Notes: generated by a model from the letters alone, not told the origin. A DNA stretch of 64,000 bases from Meiothermus sp. QL-1 (GCF_003351145.1 NZ_QQSV01000008.1:1-64000); one strand, 5' to 3'; shown: positions 7,982 through 17,931, numbered from the stretch's first letter. A program made the numbers and translations.

Positions 7982-9025
7982 CTAACGGGTTCGGGTAACC
8001 TTGGCCAAATACCGGGGCCGGTCGGGGTCCAGGCCGCGGGCCAGGGCCAGCCCGGCTGCGAAGGGGTAGAAGGCCTGAACGATGAGAAGCGGGTCCAGCG
8101 CGGGGTGAAGCCGCTGGGGCAGGGGCAAAGGGGTGTGGGCCAGCCCCAGCGCTTCGGGCTCGCTCGAGGCCACCAGCAGGTGCCCGCCCTTACCCCGCAA
8201 GGCCTCCAGCAGCGCCAGCATCCCCGGGAGCGGCCGGTCCTTAGGCGCCAGCACCAGCAGGGGAAACCCCGGCTCTACCAGGGCCACCGGGCCGTGCAGG
8301 AGCTCGGCCCCCGATAAAGCCTCCGCGTGGAAGAGGCAGGTCTCCTTGAGCTTGAGGGCCAGCTCCTGGGCCACCGCATAGGCGTAGCCCCGGCCCACCA
8401 CCAGGCCGTTCTCGGCCTCCAGCAGGGGCTCGAGGCCGGCCTGCCAGTCGGCGGCCAGCGCCCGCTCCAGCGCCTCGGGCAGCCGGGCCAAGGCTTCCTT
8501 CAGGGCCTGGTCCTCGGCCCAGAAGGCCACGAGCTGGGCCAGGGTAGCCAGGGCCGAGAGGTAGCTCTTGGTGGCCGCCACCGCCTCCTCGGCGCCGGCC
8601 CAAAGAGGCAGGACCACCTCCGCCGCTTTGGCCAAAGGGGAGTCTTCCCGGTTCACCAAAGCCAGCGTCAGGGCCCCGTCGCGCCGGGCCTGGCGGGTAA
8701 CCTCCAGGAGGTCGGGGCTCTCCCCCGACTGAGAAACGGCGACGAGCAAAGCCCGCAACACCGCGAGGGACTGGTGGTAAAGGGTGTAGACCGAGGGCGG
8801 CACCGAGGCACAGGCCCGGCCCAGCCGGGTCTCGACCAGGTATTTGCCGTACAAAGCCGCGTGGTCAGAGCTGCCCCGGGCTACGGTGAGGACAAAGGGC
8901 GGGGGATGACGGCGCAGAAAGGCGGCCAGGTGCTCCACCTCGCTCTGGTTCTCCCGCAAGGCCCGCTCCACCACCGCCGGGGCCTCCTGGGCTTCCCTAA
9001 GCATCTTCGTCTCGCTGGCCTTCAT
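7982..9025 (-). CDS. SIS-domain sugar-phosphate isomerase/deaminase (NagB-II/GlmS-C type)
   Basis: 347 residues with two SIS domains and no glutaminase domain. Signature stretches are ARGSSDHAALYGKYLVE (about 50-66), VAVSQSGESPDLLE (about 95-108) and GRGYAYAVAQELALKLKET with HAEALSGAELLHGP (about 210-245), as in the isomerase half of GlmS and in NagB-II deaminases. Expected role: aldose/ketose isomerisation of an amino-sugar phosphate, perhaps glucosamine-6-phosphate deamination. It is followed by a DUF4127 gene on the same strand upstream. nagA lies at 51.6 kb, not next to it. Confidence 0.85.
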   Translation of the reverse strand: MKASETKMLREAQEAPAVVERALRENQSEVEHLAAFLRRHPPPFVLTVARGSSDHAALYGKYLVETRLGRACASVPPSVYTLYHQSLAVLRALLVAVSQSGESPDLLEVTRQARRDGALTLALVNREDSPLAKAAEVVLPLWAGAEEAVAATKSYLSALATLAQLVAFWAEDQALKEALARLPEALERALAADWQAGLEPLLEAENGLVVGRGYAYAVAQELALKLKETCLFHAEALSGAELLHGPVALVEPGFPLLVLAPKDRPLPGMLALLEALRGKGGHLLVASSEPEALGLAHTPLPLPQRLHPALDPLLIVQAFYPFAAGLALARGLDPDRPRYLAKVTRTR

Positions 9026-9094
9026 CGCGCCTAGATTTTCGCATCCCCCCCACCCCAGCGCCAGCCCGCCCCCCCAAAATTCCAGCCGGGTCGC

Positions 9095-10522
9095 TCAGCC
9101 CTCCCTGGCCAAGCGCAACGGGAAGGACACCCCATCCAGATAGGGCCCGGCGAGCCTGGGACGGCCCCATTCGAGCCGCACCCCGGGCAGGCTGGGGGCA
9201 AAGAAGCGCTGCCAAAGGTCCTGGGCCAAAGGCTCGAGCCGCTGGTCTATGAGCCGCTCGGCCGCCAGGACAAAACCGTCCGAACCCGGCTCCAAGACCC
9301 TGAGGTCGAGCGCCACCTGGGGGTGCACCTGGGCGGCATAAAGCCAGTCCTCCACCAGGCGGAGGAAGTTGAATTCGGCCAGCGGCACCGGATCATCGCC
9401 GAAGAGGGCACAGACCCCTGCGGCCAGGGCCACCCCCAGGCTACAGTCGGCGCTTCCCCAGGCCGCGTAGCCCGCCAGGACCGAGGGGTTGAGGGCCGAG
9501 AGCATGAGCTCCACCCAGGGCTTTTCGGCCTGGCCCAGATAGGCCACATCGGCCACCGCCACCATTCGCCCCGCAGCCTGGTCCACCACCAGCCGGTCCG
9601 CCAGCTCGGGCAGGTAGCGCTCTGGGGTATCCACCCCTTCGGGGTCGGGCTGCCGCATCCCCTGGCGCAGCCCGGGGGCATTCACCGCCAGCACCAGATC
9701 GGCCTCCTCCACCCCCTGGACCCGCACGCAGCCCGCCGCCCGCAAAAGCGGGGGCAGAAGCGCCCCCAGGGAGCGGTCCAGCTCGAGCAGCCTGGCCTCC
9801 TCGGCCTTTGGAAACGCGAAGCGCAGGAACACCCGGGTCCTGCGCCCGGCGTGGTTCACCAAAGCCCGGGCCAGCAGGAGCAAAGGGGCCACCCGGGCAC
9901 CGGGGAACACATCGGCCTCACCCCAAAGCCCCAGCTCGCCCAGGCGGGCTGAGAGGCGGCGGGCCTCGCGGGCCGGCAGGCCGAAGGGGGTGGGCTGCTC
10001 CAGGGCAAAGGCCAGGTACTCCAAAACCCCTTGGTGGAGCAGCTCTAGGGCAGCCAGGTGCAGCCGGTGGTTCCGCTCGCGCTCCTCCTGCCAGCGCTGC
10101 ACCACCTCTTTAGGCAGGTGAAGCCGCACCCGGTCGAGCTCGATCTGGGCTGGGCGGGTGTCCTGGCCCAGCGCCTCTGCACAGGCCAGGCGGTCGCTCC
10201 ACTCGGAAAAGCGGCGCCACTCGCGGTAGTAGGGCTCCGAGGGCCCTACGCTCGGTCCAATCCGGCCGTAGGCCAGAATGCGCAGGTGGGGATGGGCGCG
10301 CTTCAGGTCGCGCAGAAGCTCGAGCCGAACCCCAGTACCCGAGCCAAGGGCCTCTATGGAGGCCAAAAGCACATCTGCCGCCGGTGCCTCCCGCCAAAGC
10401 CACTCGGACCGGGCCGTGGGTGGGGGCAGCCGCAGGACCAGCCCGGCCACCCGGGCCAGCCGCTGGGGCAGCTCGAGCAGCGCCGGCTGGGCCTCCTCGG
10501 GCAGGAGCAGCACGCGCCTCAT
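9095..10522 (-). CDS. DUF4127 family protein
   Basis: 475 residues. Recognised by the family pattern of a DLKRAHPHLRILAYGRI strand-helix, ERERNHRLHLAALELL, FPGARVAPLLLLARAL and LAGYAAWGSADCSLGVALA. DUF4127 genes often neighbour amino-sugar genes, in agreement with the SIS gene 69 nt downstream. Compared with the family as I remember it, the acidic pairs expected around residues 180 and 210 (QDD and GADE) read ALEQ and GARV here, so any enzymatic function may be altered or lost. A TAGAGT box six nt before the ATG suggests leaderless transcription. Confidence 0.75.
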   Translation of the reverse strand: MRRVLLLPEEAQPALLELPQRLARVAGLVLRLPPPTARSEWLWREAPAADVLLASIEALGSGTGVRLELLRDLKRAHPHLRILAYGRIGPSVGPSEPYYREWRRFSEWSDRLACAEALGQDTRPAQIELDRVRLHLPKEVVQRWQEERERNHRLHLAALELLHQGVLEYLAFALEQPTPFGLPAREARRLSARLGELGLWGEADVFPGARVAPLLLLARALVNHAGRRTRVFLRFAFPKAEEARLLELDRSLGALLPPLLRAAGCVRVQGVEEADLVLAVNAPGLRQGMRQPDPEGVDTPERYLPELADRLVVDQAAGRMVAVADVAYLGQAEKPWVELMLSALNPSVLAGYAAWGSADCSLGVALAAGVCALFGDDPVPLAEFNFLRLVEDWLYAAQVHPQVALDLRVLEPGSDGFVLAAERLIDQRLEPLAQDLWQRFFAPSLPGVRLEWGRPRLAGPYLDGVSFPLRLAREG

Positions 10523-10572
10523 CGCTCCACTCTACTACGCAGCCCCCCGGCCGACGCTATAAACTGCAAAGC

Positions 10573-11535
10573 ATGAGGACCATCCGCGTTCACCAACCCG
10601 GCGGCCCCGAAGCCCTGGTGCTCGAAGACCTGCCCGTGCCCACCCCGGGCGAGGGCCAGGTGCTGGTGCGGCTCCAAGCGATTGGGGTCAACTACATCGA
10701 CACCTACAAGCGCGCGGGTCTCTACAAGGTCCCCACCCCCTTCACACTAGGCGAGGAGGGGGCCGGGGTGGTGGAGGCTGTAGGTGCTGGGGTCACCAGC
10801 GTGGCCCCGGGCGACCTGGTGGTCTACTGCAACGTGCAGGGCAGCTACGCCGAGTACGCCCTCGTGCCGGCTGAAAAAGTGGTGAAGGTACCCCCGGGCC
10901 TTTCGGTCAAGACCGCCGTCGCCGGCATGCTCCAGGGCCTCACCGCCCACTACCTGGTCAAAAGCACCTACCCCCTCAAGGCAGGCGAGACCTGTCTGGT
11001 GCACGCGGGGGCTGGTGGGGTGGGGCTGCTCCTCATCCAGATGGCCAAGATGCTGGGGGCCCGGGTGATTGCTACGGCCTCGAGCGAGGAGAAAAGACGC
11101 CTGGCCCGGGAGGCCGGGGGCGATTTCGCCCTGCCCTACGAGAGCTTCGACCAGAAGGTGCGCGAGCTCACGGAGGGCCGGGGGGTGGACGTGGTCTACG
11201 ACGGGGTGGGGCAGGCCACCTTCGAGGGCAGCCTGAACAGCCTAAGGGTGCGGGGCATGCTGGTGCTCTACGGCCAGAGCAGCGGCCCGGTACCCCCCTT
11301 CGACCCCCAGGTGCTCAACCAGAAGGGCGGGTTGTACCTCACCCGCCCCTCCCTCTGGCACTACACCCAGACCCGCGAGGAGCTCCTTTGGCGGGCCTCC
11401 GAGGTGATGGGCTGGGCCCTGGAGGGCCGGCTCAAGATCCGCATAGGGGCCGAGTTCCCCCTGGACCAGGCCGCCGAGGCCCACCGCGCCCTGCAGGGCC
11501 GGGCCACCACCGGCAAGGTGCTGCTCATCCCCTAA
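10573..11535 (+). CDS. qor: NADPH:quinone oxidoreductase (zeta-crystallin type)
   Basis: 320 residues, normal length for the medium-chain, zinc-free QOR group. Visible: GVNYIDTYKRAGLY near 39, GEEGAGVVEAVG near 64 and the nucleotide-binding loop HAGAGGVGLLLIQMAK near 145. Catalyses one-electron or two-electron reduction of quinones with NADPH in the cytosol. The ATG at 10573 is 9 nt after TATAAA and has no ribosome site, so the mRNA is probably leaderless. Its stop overlaps the stop of the convergent dctM-like gene by 4 nt. Confidence 0.92.
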   Translation: MRTIRVHQPGGPEALVLEDLPVPTPGEGQVLVRLQAIGVNYIDTYKRAGLYKVPTPFTLGEEGAGVVEAVGAGVTSVAPGDLVVYCNVQGSYAEYALVPAEKVVKVPPGLSVKTAVAGMLQGLTAHYLVKSTYPLKAGETCLVHAGAGGVGLLLIQMAKMLGARVIATASSEEKRRLAREAGGDFALPYESFDQKVRELTEGRGVDVVYDGVGQATFEGSLNSLRVRGMLVLYGQSSGPVPPFDPQVLNQKGGLYLTRPSLWHYTQTREELLWRASEVMGWALEGRLKIRIGAEFPLDQAAEAHRALQGRATTGKVLLIP

Positions 11536-12956
11536 CCGCCCGGCACCCCCCTGAGCGAGGGCAGCCAGCTGCTCAGACCGGGGAAGGCAACGGTGATGAC
11601 CAAAACGATGAGCTGGACGAGGATGAAGGGGATAACCCCTTTGTAGATGTCGCTGGTCTTGACCTCTGGGGGTGCTACCCCGCGCAGGTAGAAGAGGGCA
11701 AAGCCGAAGGGCGGGGTGAGGAAGCTGGTCTGCAGGTTCATGGCCAGCACGATGCCGAACCAAAGTAGCTTCTGCTGCACGAAGCCCTCCACCGAGAGGT
11801 CGTACTGGCCGGCCATCTGCAAGGCCTCGGCCTGAGCAGTCCAGATCGCCGTGGCCGCCGGCAGAATGAGCGGAACCACGATGAAGCAAATCTCGAAGAA
11901 GTCGATAAAAAAGCCCAGGATAAAGACCAGCACCATCACAAAGATGAGGAAGCCCAGCTCCCCTCCAGGCAGGGCCACCAGAAGATCCTTGACCAGCTTG
12001 TCCCCCTCCAGCCCCCGGAAGATCAGGCCGAAGGCGTTGGCCCCGATCAGGATGAAGATGACCATGCTGGTGAAGCGGGCTGTCTCCACCACCGCCTCGC
12101 GGAAGACCCTCCAGGTGAGCCGCCGGTAGAAGGCGGCCATAAGGAGGGCCCCTACCGAGCCCACCGCCCCGGCCTCGGTGGGGGTAGCGATGCCAAAGAA
12201 GATGCTCCCCAGCACGAAAAGAATGAGCAGCACCGGCGGCACCAGCGCCACAAAGGCCCGCCGGGCCATCTCCCAGCCCTTGTAGGGCCGGGCCTCTGGG
12301 GGCAGGGCCGGGGCCAACTGGGGCCGCACCAGCGCCACCAGCCCCACCAAAAGCATCAGCCCCCCCGAGAGGATCAGCCCCGGAATCAGCGCCCCCAAGA
12401 AGAGGTCCCCCACGCTCACCCCAAGCTGGTCACCCAGCACCACCAGCACGATGCTGGGGGGGATGATCTGGCCCAAGGTCCCCGAGGCCGCGATGACCCC
12501 GGTGGCAAGCGGCTTGCTGTAGCCGTACTTGAGCATCACCGGGAGGGAGATGAGCCCCATCGCCACCACGGTGGCCGCCACCACCCCGGTGGTGGCCGCG
12601 AGCAGGGTGCCCACCAGCACCACCGCAATGGCCACCCCTCCACGCACCGGGCCGAAGAGCTGGCCCACCGTGTCGAGGAGCTGCTCGGCCAGCTTGGACT
12701 TCTCCAAAATCAGCCCCAGGAAGATGAAGTAGGGGATGGCCAGAAGGGTGTAGTTGGACATGATGCCGAAGATGCGCTGGGGCAGGCTACCCACGAAGCG
12801 CAGGTCGAACTCCCCTATGGCGATCCCCACAACCCCAAAGATCAGGGCCACCCCCCCCAGGGCAAAGGCCACCGGGTAGCCGGTAAAAATCAGGGCCAGG
12901 GCCGCGATGAACATCGCCCCGCCCAGAAGTTCAACCCCACCCCCTGTCAGGACCAT
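11532..12956 (-). CDS. TRAP transporter large permease (DctM family)
   Basis: 474 residues, about 12 membrane segments. Typical DctM features include GYPVAFALGGVALIFG, TLLAATTGVVAATVVAMG, ASGTLGQIIPPSIVLVVLGD and GIATPTEAGAVGSVGALL. It forms the sodium-driven transport channel for a carboxylate or related solute. It lies directly after the small permease. No DctP-type binding protein is encoded nearby, so the substrate-capture partner must be elsewhere. The long loop around 330-420 is larger than in short DctM proteins. Confidence 0.93.
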   Translation of the reverse strand: MVLTGGGVELLGGAMFIAALALIFTGYPVAFALGGVALIFGVVGIAIGEFDLRFVGSLPQRIFGIMSNYTLLAIPYFIFLGLILEKSKLAEQLLDTVGQLFGPVRGGVAIAVVLVGTLLAATTGVVAATVVAMGLISLPVMLKYGYSKPLATGVIAASGTLGQIIPPSIVLVVLGDQLGVSVGDLFLGALIPGLILSGGLMLLVGLVALVRPQLAPALPPEARPYKGWEMARRAFVALVPPVLLILFVLGSIFFGIATPTEAGAVGSVGALLMAAFYRRLTWRVFREAVVETARFTSMVIFILIGANAFGLIFRGLEGDKLVKDLLVALPGGELGFLIFVMVLVFILGFFIDFFEICFIVVPLILPAATAIWTAQAEALQMAGQYDLSVEGFVQQKLLWFGIVLAMNLQTSFLTPPFGFALFYLRGVAPPEVKTSDIYKGVIPFILVQLIVLVITVAFPGLSSWLPSLRGVPGG

Positions 12957-13514
12957 CTAGGCCACCTCCCCTTCTGGCTCGTAGGGCGGGCGGGGCAGGT
13001 ATCCGCGCAGATAGGCCAGATTTTTTACAAACTCGGAGAAACCCTGCAAGGCCAGCAGAATGAAGGCCGGCAGCATGGCCAGCTTGAGGGGCCAGCGGGG
13101 CAGCCCCCCCGCATCCGGCGACATCTCCCGTATCTGCACGGAAAAGGACACGGGGGCCAGCGAAACGTAGAACAGCATCAGGGAAAATGGGACCAAAAAG
13201 AGAATCGAACCGAGCATATCGACCCAGGCCCGGCCCCGCTCCCCCAAGCGGGCGTAGACCACGTCCACCCGGATGTGGCCGTTGTGCTTGAGCACGTAGC
13301 CCACCATGAGCAAGAAGATGAGCGAGAAGAGGTACCACTGGAGCTCGAAGTAGGTGTTGGAGGCCAATCGGGTGCCCAGCGATTTGTCCAGGCTGCGGCC
13401 TATGGCGTTGTAGGCCCCCACCGCCACCATGGGCACCACCAGCCAGAGCACCACCCGGCCCACCCCCTCGTTGAGGGCGTCGATCCAGCGGGAGAGGGTC
13501 AGCAAGAACTTCAC
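12957..13514 (-). CDS. TRAP transporter small permease (DctQ family)
   Basis: 185 residues from the GTG at 13514. I chose this start because AGGAGG (13521-13526) lies 6 nt upstream; an ATG at 13559 would put that site inside the gene. Four membrane segments in the DctQ pattern, with FELQWYLFSLIFLLMVGYVLKHNGHIRVDVVY in two parts around residue 75. It partners the large permease whose start follows immediately (stop TAG at 12957). Confidence 0.88.
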   Translation of the reverse strand: MKFLLTLSRWIDALNEGVGRVVLWLVVPMVAVGAYNAIGRSLDKSLGTRLASNTYFELQWYLFSLIFLLMVGYVLKHNGHIRVDVVYARLGERGRAWVDMLGSILFLVPFSLMLFYVSLAPVSFSVQIREMSPDAGGLPRWPLKLAMLPAFILLALQGFSEFVKNLAYLRGYLPRPPYEPEGEVA

Positions 13515-13728
13515 CACAGACCTCCTCGAGGTAAACCGCGCCGTCTGCGCACCATGCACTTCACCTCTCTTGGCAAACTCGAAATATCCTAACCACCTCT
13601 TCCGCCTACGTCAATCGGAAACACGGCTATGCCCAGCCTAACCAACGGGCTCCATCCCCAGCGTATAATGGCGGCGGGCCGCGGCGGCAAACGGCCTAAC
13701 CCCGCAAAACCCGGCCTGGGGAGGAAGC

Positions 13729-14634
13729 ATGAACCCTGACCGCCAAGCCCAGTTTGAGGCCGAGGCCCTGTCGCGCCGGGTGCTCGTTCACGACATCCTG
13801 CGGCGGCTGCGCGGCCAGCCCAACGACCTGCTGCCCTATAGCGTCATCGCCTCGCTCAGGCCCAGAGGCGAGTCCTACCGGGGCCTGCAGACCATCGAGG
13901 TGGACAAGATTGTGGGCAGCGTGGACCGATACGGGGATTTCGACGCCGAGTTCCTGCCCAAGGAACCCCACACCCTAGACCGCTGGGCCCAGCTTCGGCA
14001 GGCCCAGCTTCAGGGGGCTGAGTTCCCGCCCATAGACGTCTACAAGGTGGGCGAGGCCTACTTTGTCAAGGACGGCAACCACCGCACCGCCCTGGCCAAG
14101 GCCCTGGGCCAGCGCTACATAGACGCCTACGTGATCGAGCTCGAGGTACCGGTGGAGCTGGCCCCAGGCGACACGCTCAAAGATGTCATCCTGAAGGGCG
14201 AGTACGCCCGCTTCCTGGAGCAGACCCGCCTCCCCCAGCTCCGCCCCGGCCACGAACCCATTCTCTTCAGCAAACCTGGCCGATACGATGTCTTGCTGGA
14301 GCATATCCGAACCCACCAGTACTTCATGGGCCTCGACCAGAAGCGCTCGGTGAGCTGGGAGGAGGCTGTGGCCGACTGGTACGACCAGCTCTACCTCCCC
14401 ACCATCCTGGAAATCCGGGAAAGCGGGGTGCTCAAGGACTTCCCCGGCCGCACCGAGGCCGATCTGTACCTCTGGATCTCCGACCACCGCTACTTTCTCT
14501 CCAAGGCCCTGGGCCACGATGTGGGCCCCGAAGAGGCCCTTCGCTCGGCTCAGCGCCAGGCCCACAACCCCCTCCGCCGGTGGCTCGAGCGGCTCTCGAG
14601 CTGGCTGCTGCCCAAGAGCCTTCAGCCGCAGTAG
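13729..14634 (+). CDS. ParB/sulfiredoxin-like domain protein (DUF4032-like)
   Basis: 301 residues with a GGGGAGGAAGC ribosome site. It contains a ParB-like core: LQTIEVDKIVGSVDRYGDFD (about 46-65) and PIDVYKVGEAYFVKDGNHRTALAKALG (two parts, about 101-127), where GNHR is the ParB/Srx nucleotide-binding signature. The C-terminal region with WISDHRYFLSKALG resembles DUF4032 proteins. Function unknown; a nucleotide-binding regulatory or DNA-associated role is possible. TATAAT at 13664-13669 is the likely -10 box. It is divergent from the TRAP genes. Confidence 0.75.
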   Translation: MNPDRQAQFEAEALSRRVLVHDILRRLRGQPNDLLPYSVIASLRPRGESYRGLQTIEVDKIVGSVDRYGDFDAEFLPKEPHTLDRWAQLRQAQLQGAEFPPIDVYKVGEAYFVKDGNHRTALAKALGQRYIDAYVIELEVPVELAPGDTLKDVILKGEYARFLEQTRLPQLRPGHEPILFSKPGRYDVLLEHIRTHQYFMGLDQKRSVSWEEAVADWYDQLYLPTILEIRESGVLKDFPGRTEADLYLWISDHRYFLSKALGHDVGPEEALRSAQRQAHNPLRRWLERLSSWLLPKSLQPQ

Positions 14635-14653
14635 GGGAGGATGCCCCGCCCCG

Positions 14654-14716
14654 TTGTCAGCCCCCAGGTGAGCCCGTATACTCTTGCAAACTAGATAAGG
14701 GTACGCCAGCGTACCC
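14654..14716 (+). promoter_or_regulatory. Promoter and palindromic operator of the livHMGF operon
   Basis: TTGTCA (14654-14659), 17 nt, TATACT (14677-14682) forms a near-consensus promoter. Just downstream of the expected start lies a perfect 18-nt palindrome, GGGTACGC-CA-GCGTACCC (14699-14716). Its place at about +10 to +28 would suit a repressor. The regulator is not recognisable in the window. Confidence 0.75.
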
Positions 14717-14737
14717 TCTCCGTCAGGGAGGTTGTGC

Positions 14738-15718
14738 TTGGGGTTTTCCGAACTGCTCATCATCCTGCCGCAGACCGTGCTGGAAGGGCTGCTGCTGGGT
14801 TTCGTGTACGCCATGGTGGCCCTGGGCTACACCATGGTCTACGGGGTGCTGGGCCTCATCAACTTCGCCCACTCCGAGGTCTTCATGATCGGAGCGGTGA
14901 TCGGGCTCGAGGTCTTCCGCTTCTGGGGCAACCCCCAGGCCCCGGTCATCGCCAACCCGTTTTTGCTCCTCCTGGTGGCCCTCCTCTTTGCCGCCATCGG
15001 CTCGGGCATCATGGCGGTGCTGGTGGAACGCTTCGCCTACCGACCCCTGAGGAAGCGGGGCAGCAAAAACATCCTGGTGCCCCTTATTACGGCCATCGGG
15101 GTCTCGTTCTTGCTGCAGGACCTGACCCGCATCTACGCCGCCCTCCGCCACAACGAGTTCAACATGCAGTACCGCACCTACGATGCCCTAAACACGGTAA
15201 TCGAGCTGCCCCTGCAGACCACCATCCAGGTCAAGGGGCTCATCATCATCGTGGTCTCGGTGATCATGCTCCTCGCCCTCACCTACCTGGTCAACCGCAC
15301 CCGGCTGGGCAAGGCCATCCGCGCAGTCTCGCAGGACATGCAGACAGCCTCCTTGATGGGCATCAACCCCGATGTCATCATCTCCCGTACCTTCCTGATC
15401 GGAGGGGCGCTGGGGGGGGTGGCGGGCGTGCTCTTCGGTCTGCTCTACACCAACGTCACCCCCTACTCGGGTGTGCTCCCCGGGCTCAAGGCCTTCACCT
15501 CGGCGGTGCTGGGCGGCATCGGCAACATTCCCGGGGCCATGGTGGGGGGGCTCATCCTGGGGCAGCTCGAGACCATCTCTGGCACCTACCTGCCCTTCCT
15601 CACCAACGGCAACTTCGGCACCGAGTACAAGGACGTCTTCGCCTTTTTGACCCTGGTTTTGCTGCTCCTCTTCAGGCCCCAGGGCATCTTCGGCCAGAAT
15701 GTGAGTGAGAAGGTATGA
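14738..15718 (+). CDS. livH: Branched-chain amino acid type ABC permease LivH
   Basis: 326 residues from the TTG at 14738, preferred because GGAGG ends 6 nt before it; a TTG at 14732 is an alternative. About eight membrane segments with VALGYTMVYGVLGLINFAHS and the ABC contact region SQDMQTASLMGINPDVII. One of two inner-membrane subunits of an uptake system for branched-chain amino acids or similar solutes. First gene of a tight livHMGF operon. No periplasmic binding protein gene accompanies it. Confidence 0.92.
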   Translation: MGFSELLIILPQTVLEGLLLGFVYAMVALGYTMVYGVLGLINFAHSEVFMIGAVIGLEVFRFWGNPQAPVIANPFLLLLVALLFAAIGSGIMAVLVERFAYRPLRKRGSKNILVPLITAIGVSFLLQDLTRIYAALRHNEFNMQYRTYDALNTVIELPLQTTIQVKGLIIIVVSVIMLLALTYLVNRTRLGKAIRAVSQDMQTASLMGINPDVIISRTFLIGGALGGVAGVLFGLLYTNVTPYSGVLPGLKAFTSAVLGGIGNIPGAMVGGLILGQLETISGTYLPFLTNGNFGTEYKDVFAFLTLVLLLLFRPQGIFGQNVSEKV

Positions 15719-17145
15719 ACGGCCTAGCCCTCCCCTTCACCCTGGCCTTTACCGCCCTCTCCATCCTCGGGGCCGTCCTGGCACCGGAGAACAGCCTGGT
15801 GAACCTGGCCCTTCTGGCCTCGGTGGCCCTGGCGAGCCTGGGGAGAATCCCCACCGCCTGGCGCTCGGGCCTGCTCGCGGTGCTCACCCTAACCCTCACG
15901 CTTCTGCTGCGCCTCAACCCCAGCGACAAGCTGGCCTTCTACGGCCTGCTCGGCGTGCTTGTGGCCTGCTTTTTGCTCCCCAATCTTTCCACCCTGGTGC
16001 GGGTGGCCCTCGGCGCGGCCATCCTCTTCATCGCCGTGCCCATCGCCGGGCTCACCAACTCCTTTCTGTTCGAGCTGGGCATCCAGATCGGCATCTTCGC
16101 CGCCTTGGCCCTGGGTCTCAACGTGGTGGTGGGGCAGGCCGGGCTTCTTGACCTGGGCTTCGCCGCCTTCTTCGCCATCGGGGCCTACACCTGGGGCATC
16201 TTCGGTTCTCCCCAGGCCGCCCAGTTCATCCAGGGCTACCCCCCCGGCGGCCTACCGGGCAACTACCTCTACCTCTTCATGGCCCTGGCCATCATCACCG
16301 CGGCCATCACCGGCGTCCTGATCGGCCTGCCAGCCCTGCGGCTCAGGGGCGACTACCTGGCCATCGTCACCCTGGGGCTGGGCGAGGTGGTGCGGATTCT
16401 GGCCAACAACCTGGACAAACCCGTCAACATCACCAACGGCCCCCAGGGCATCACCCCCGTCAACCGGCCGGAGGTGGGCTTTCTGACCGAGTTCTTGCAG
16501 TGGATCGGGGCCGACAGGATCTACGGCAAGCCCATCGACAGCTACATCACCTACGCCTTTTTCTTCTACCTGCTGGTGCTGATGGTCATCGGGGTGGTGA
16601 TCCTGGTCAACATCCGGCTGGCCAATTCCCGCTTTGGCCGGGCCTGGGTGGCCATCCGCGAGGACGAAATCGCCGCCAAAGCCATGGGCATTCCCCTGCT
16701 GCCCACCAAACTTCTGGCCTTTGCCACCGGTGCGGCCTTCTCCGGCATCATGGGCGCGGTCTTCGCCGCCAAGCAAACCTTCGTCAGCCCTGAGTCCTTC
16801 ACCCTGCAGGCCTCCATCAACATCCTGGCCTTCGTAATCCTGGGAGGAATGGGCTCCATCAGCGGAGCGGTGGTAGGGGCGGCTGCGGTGACAGTCCTCA
16901 ACATCGGCATCCTGAAGGACTTCTCTGACCTGTTGAACACCTGGCGCCAGACCGGGGTCACCATCCTGGGCTACAACATGGCCAACCTGCCGCCGCAGCT
17001 CAACCCGGCCAAGTACGAGCGGCTGGTCTACGGCCTCATCCTGATCCTGATGATGATCTTCCGGCCCGAGGGCCTCGTCCCCGAGCAGCGACACCGGGTC
17101 GAAATGCAGGAGGCCCGCCAGGAGGCCAGGGAGGGAACAAGATGA
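15715..17145 (+). CDS. livM: Branched-chain amino acid type ABC permease LivM, N-terminally extended
   Basis: 476 residues, longer than most LivM proteins because about 110 residues with extra membrane segments precede the core. The core has GIFAALALGLNVVVGQAGLL, RLRGDYLAIVTLGLGEVVRI and the EAA-type loop AIREDEIAAKAMGIPLLPTK. Starts within the livH stop (ATGA) and overlaps livG in the same way, so translation is coupled. Confidence 0.93.
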   Translation: MNGLALPFTLAFTALSILGAVLAPENSLVNLALLASVALASLGRIPTAWRSGLLAVLTLTLTLLLRLNPSDKLAFYGLLGVLVACFLLPNLSTLVRVALGAAILFIAVPIAGLTNSFLFELGIQIGIFAALALGLNVVVGQAGLLDLGFAAFFAIGAYTWGIFGSPQAAQFIQGYPPGGLPGNYLYLFMALAIITAAITGVLIGLPALRLRGDYLAIVTLGLGEVVRILANNLDKPVNITNGPQGITPVNRPEVGFLTEFLQWIGADRIYGKPIDSYITYAFFFYLLVLMVIGVVILVNIRLANSRFGRAWVAIREDEIAAKAMGIPLLPTKLLAFATGAAFSGIMGAVFAAKQTFVSPESFTLQASINILAFVILGGMGSISGAVVGAAAVTVLNIGILKDFSDLLNTWRQTGVTILGYNMANLPPQLNPAKYERLVYGLILILMMIFRPEGLVPEQRHRVEMQEARQEAREGTR

Positions 17146-17931
17146 GCGAGCTGGCCCTAGAAGTGCAGGGGGCCACCAAGAAGTTCGGCGGGCTGGTGGC
17201 GGTGAACAACGTGAGCCTGGAGGTGCGCGCCCGGGAGATTTTCTCCGTGATTGGCCCCAACGGAGCAGGCAAGACCACCTTTTTCAACCTGCTCACCGGC
17301 ATCTACAAACCCGACGCCGGGCGGGTCCTCTTCTTCGGGCAGGACATCACCGGCCGTTCCCCCGACTGGGTGGCCCGCAACGGCATCGGCCGCACCTTCC
17401 AGAACATCCGGCTCTTCAAGGCCATGACCGTGCTGGAAAACGTGCTGGTGGGCCACCACACCCACACCCACCAGAGCTACCTGGACGTGCTCCTCCACAC
17501 CCCGCGCTTTTTCGCCTCGGAGCGGAAGGCCAAGCAGCGGGCCATGGAGCTTCTGGCCTATATGAACCTAGACAAGCGGGCCGAGGAGCTGGCCTCTTCC
17601 CTCTCCTACGGAGAGCAGCGGCGGCTGGAGATCGCCCGGGCGCTGGCCCTGGAGCCCAGGCTGCTCTTCCTGGATGAGCCCGCCGCGGGGATGAACGAGC
17701 AGGAGACCGAGGACCTGAAGATGCGGGTGCGCAGGCTGCGCGACGACCTGGGACTGACCATCGTGCTTATCGAACACGACATGGCCATGGTGATGAGCAT
17801 CTCGGACCGAATCGCGGTGCTCGAGTACGGCGCCAAAATCGCCGAGGGGCTGCCGCACGAAATCCGCAGCAACCCCCGGGTCATCGAGGCCTACCTGGGC
17901 CGGGGGGCCGCCGGCCAGGCGGGAGGAACCC

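Noticed and set aside
13515-13559. N-terminal extension of the small TRAP permease to an ATG at 13559
   Set aside because: Would place the AGGAGG site inside the gene; the GTG at 13514 is correctly spaced from it.
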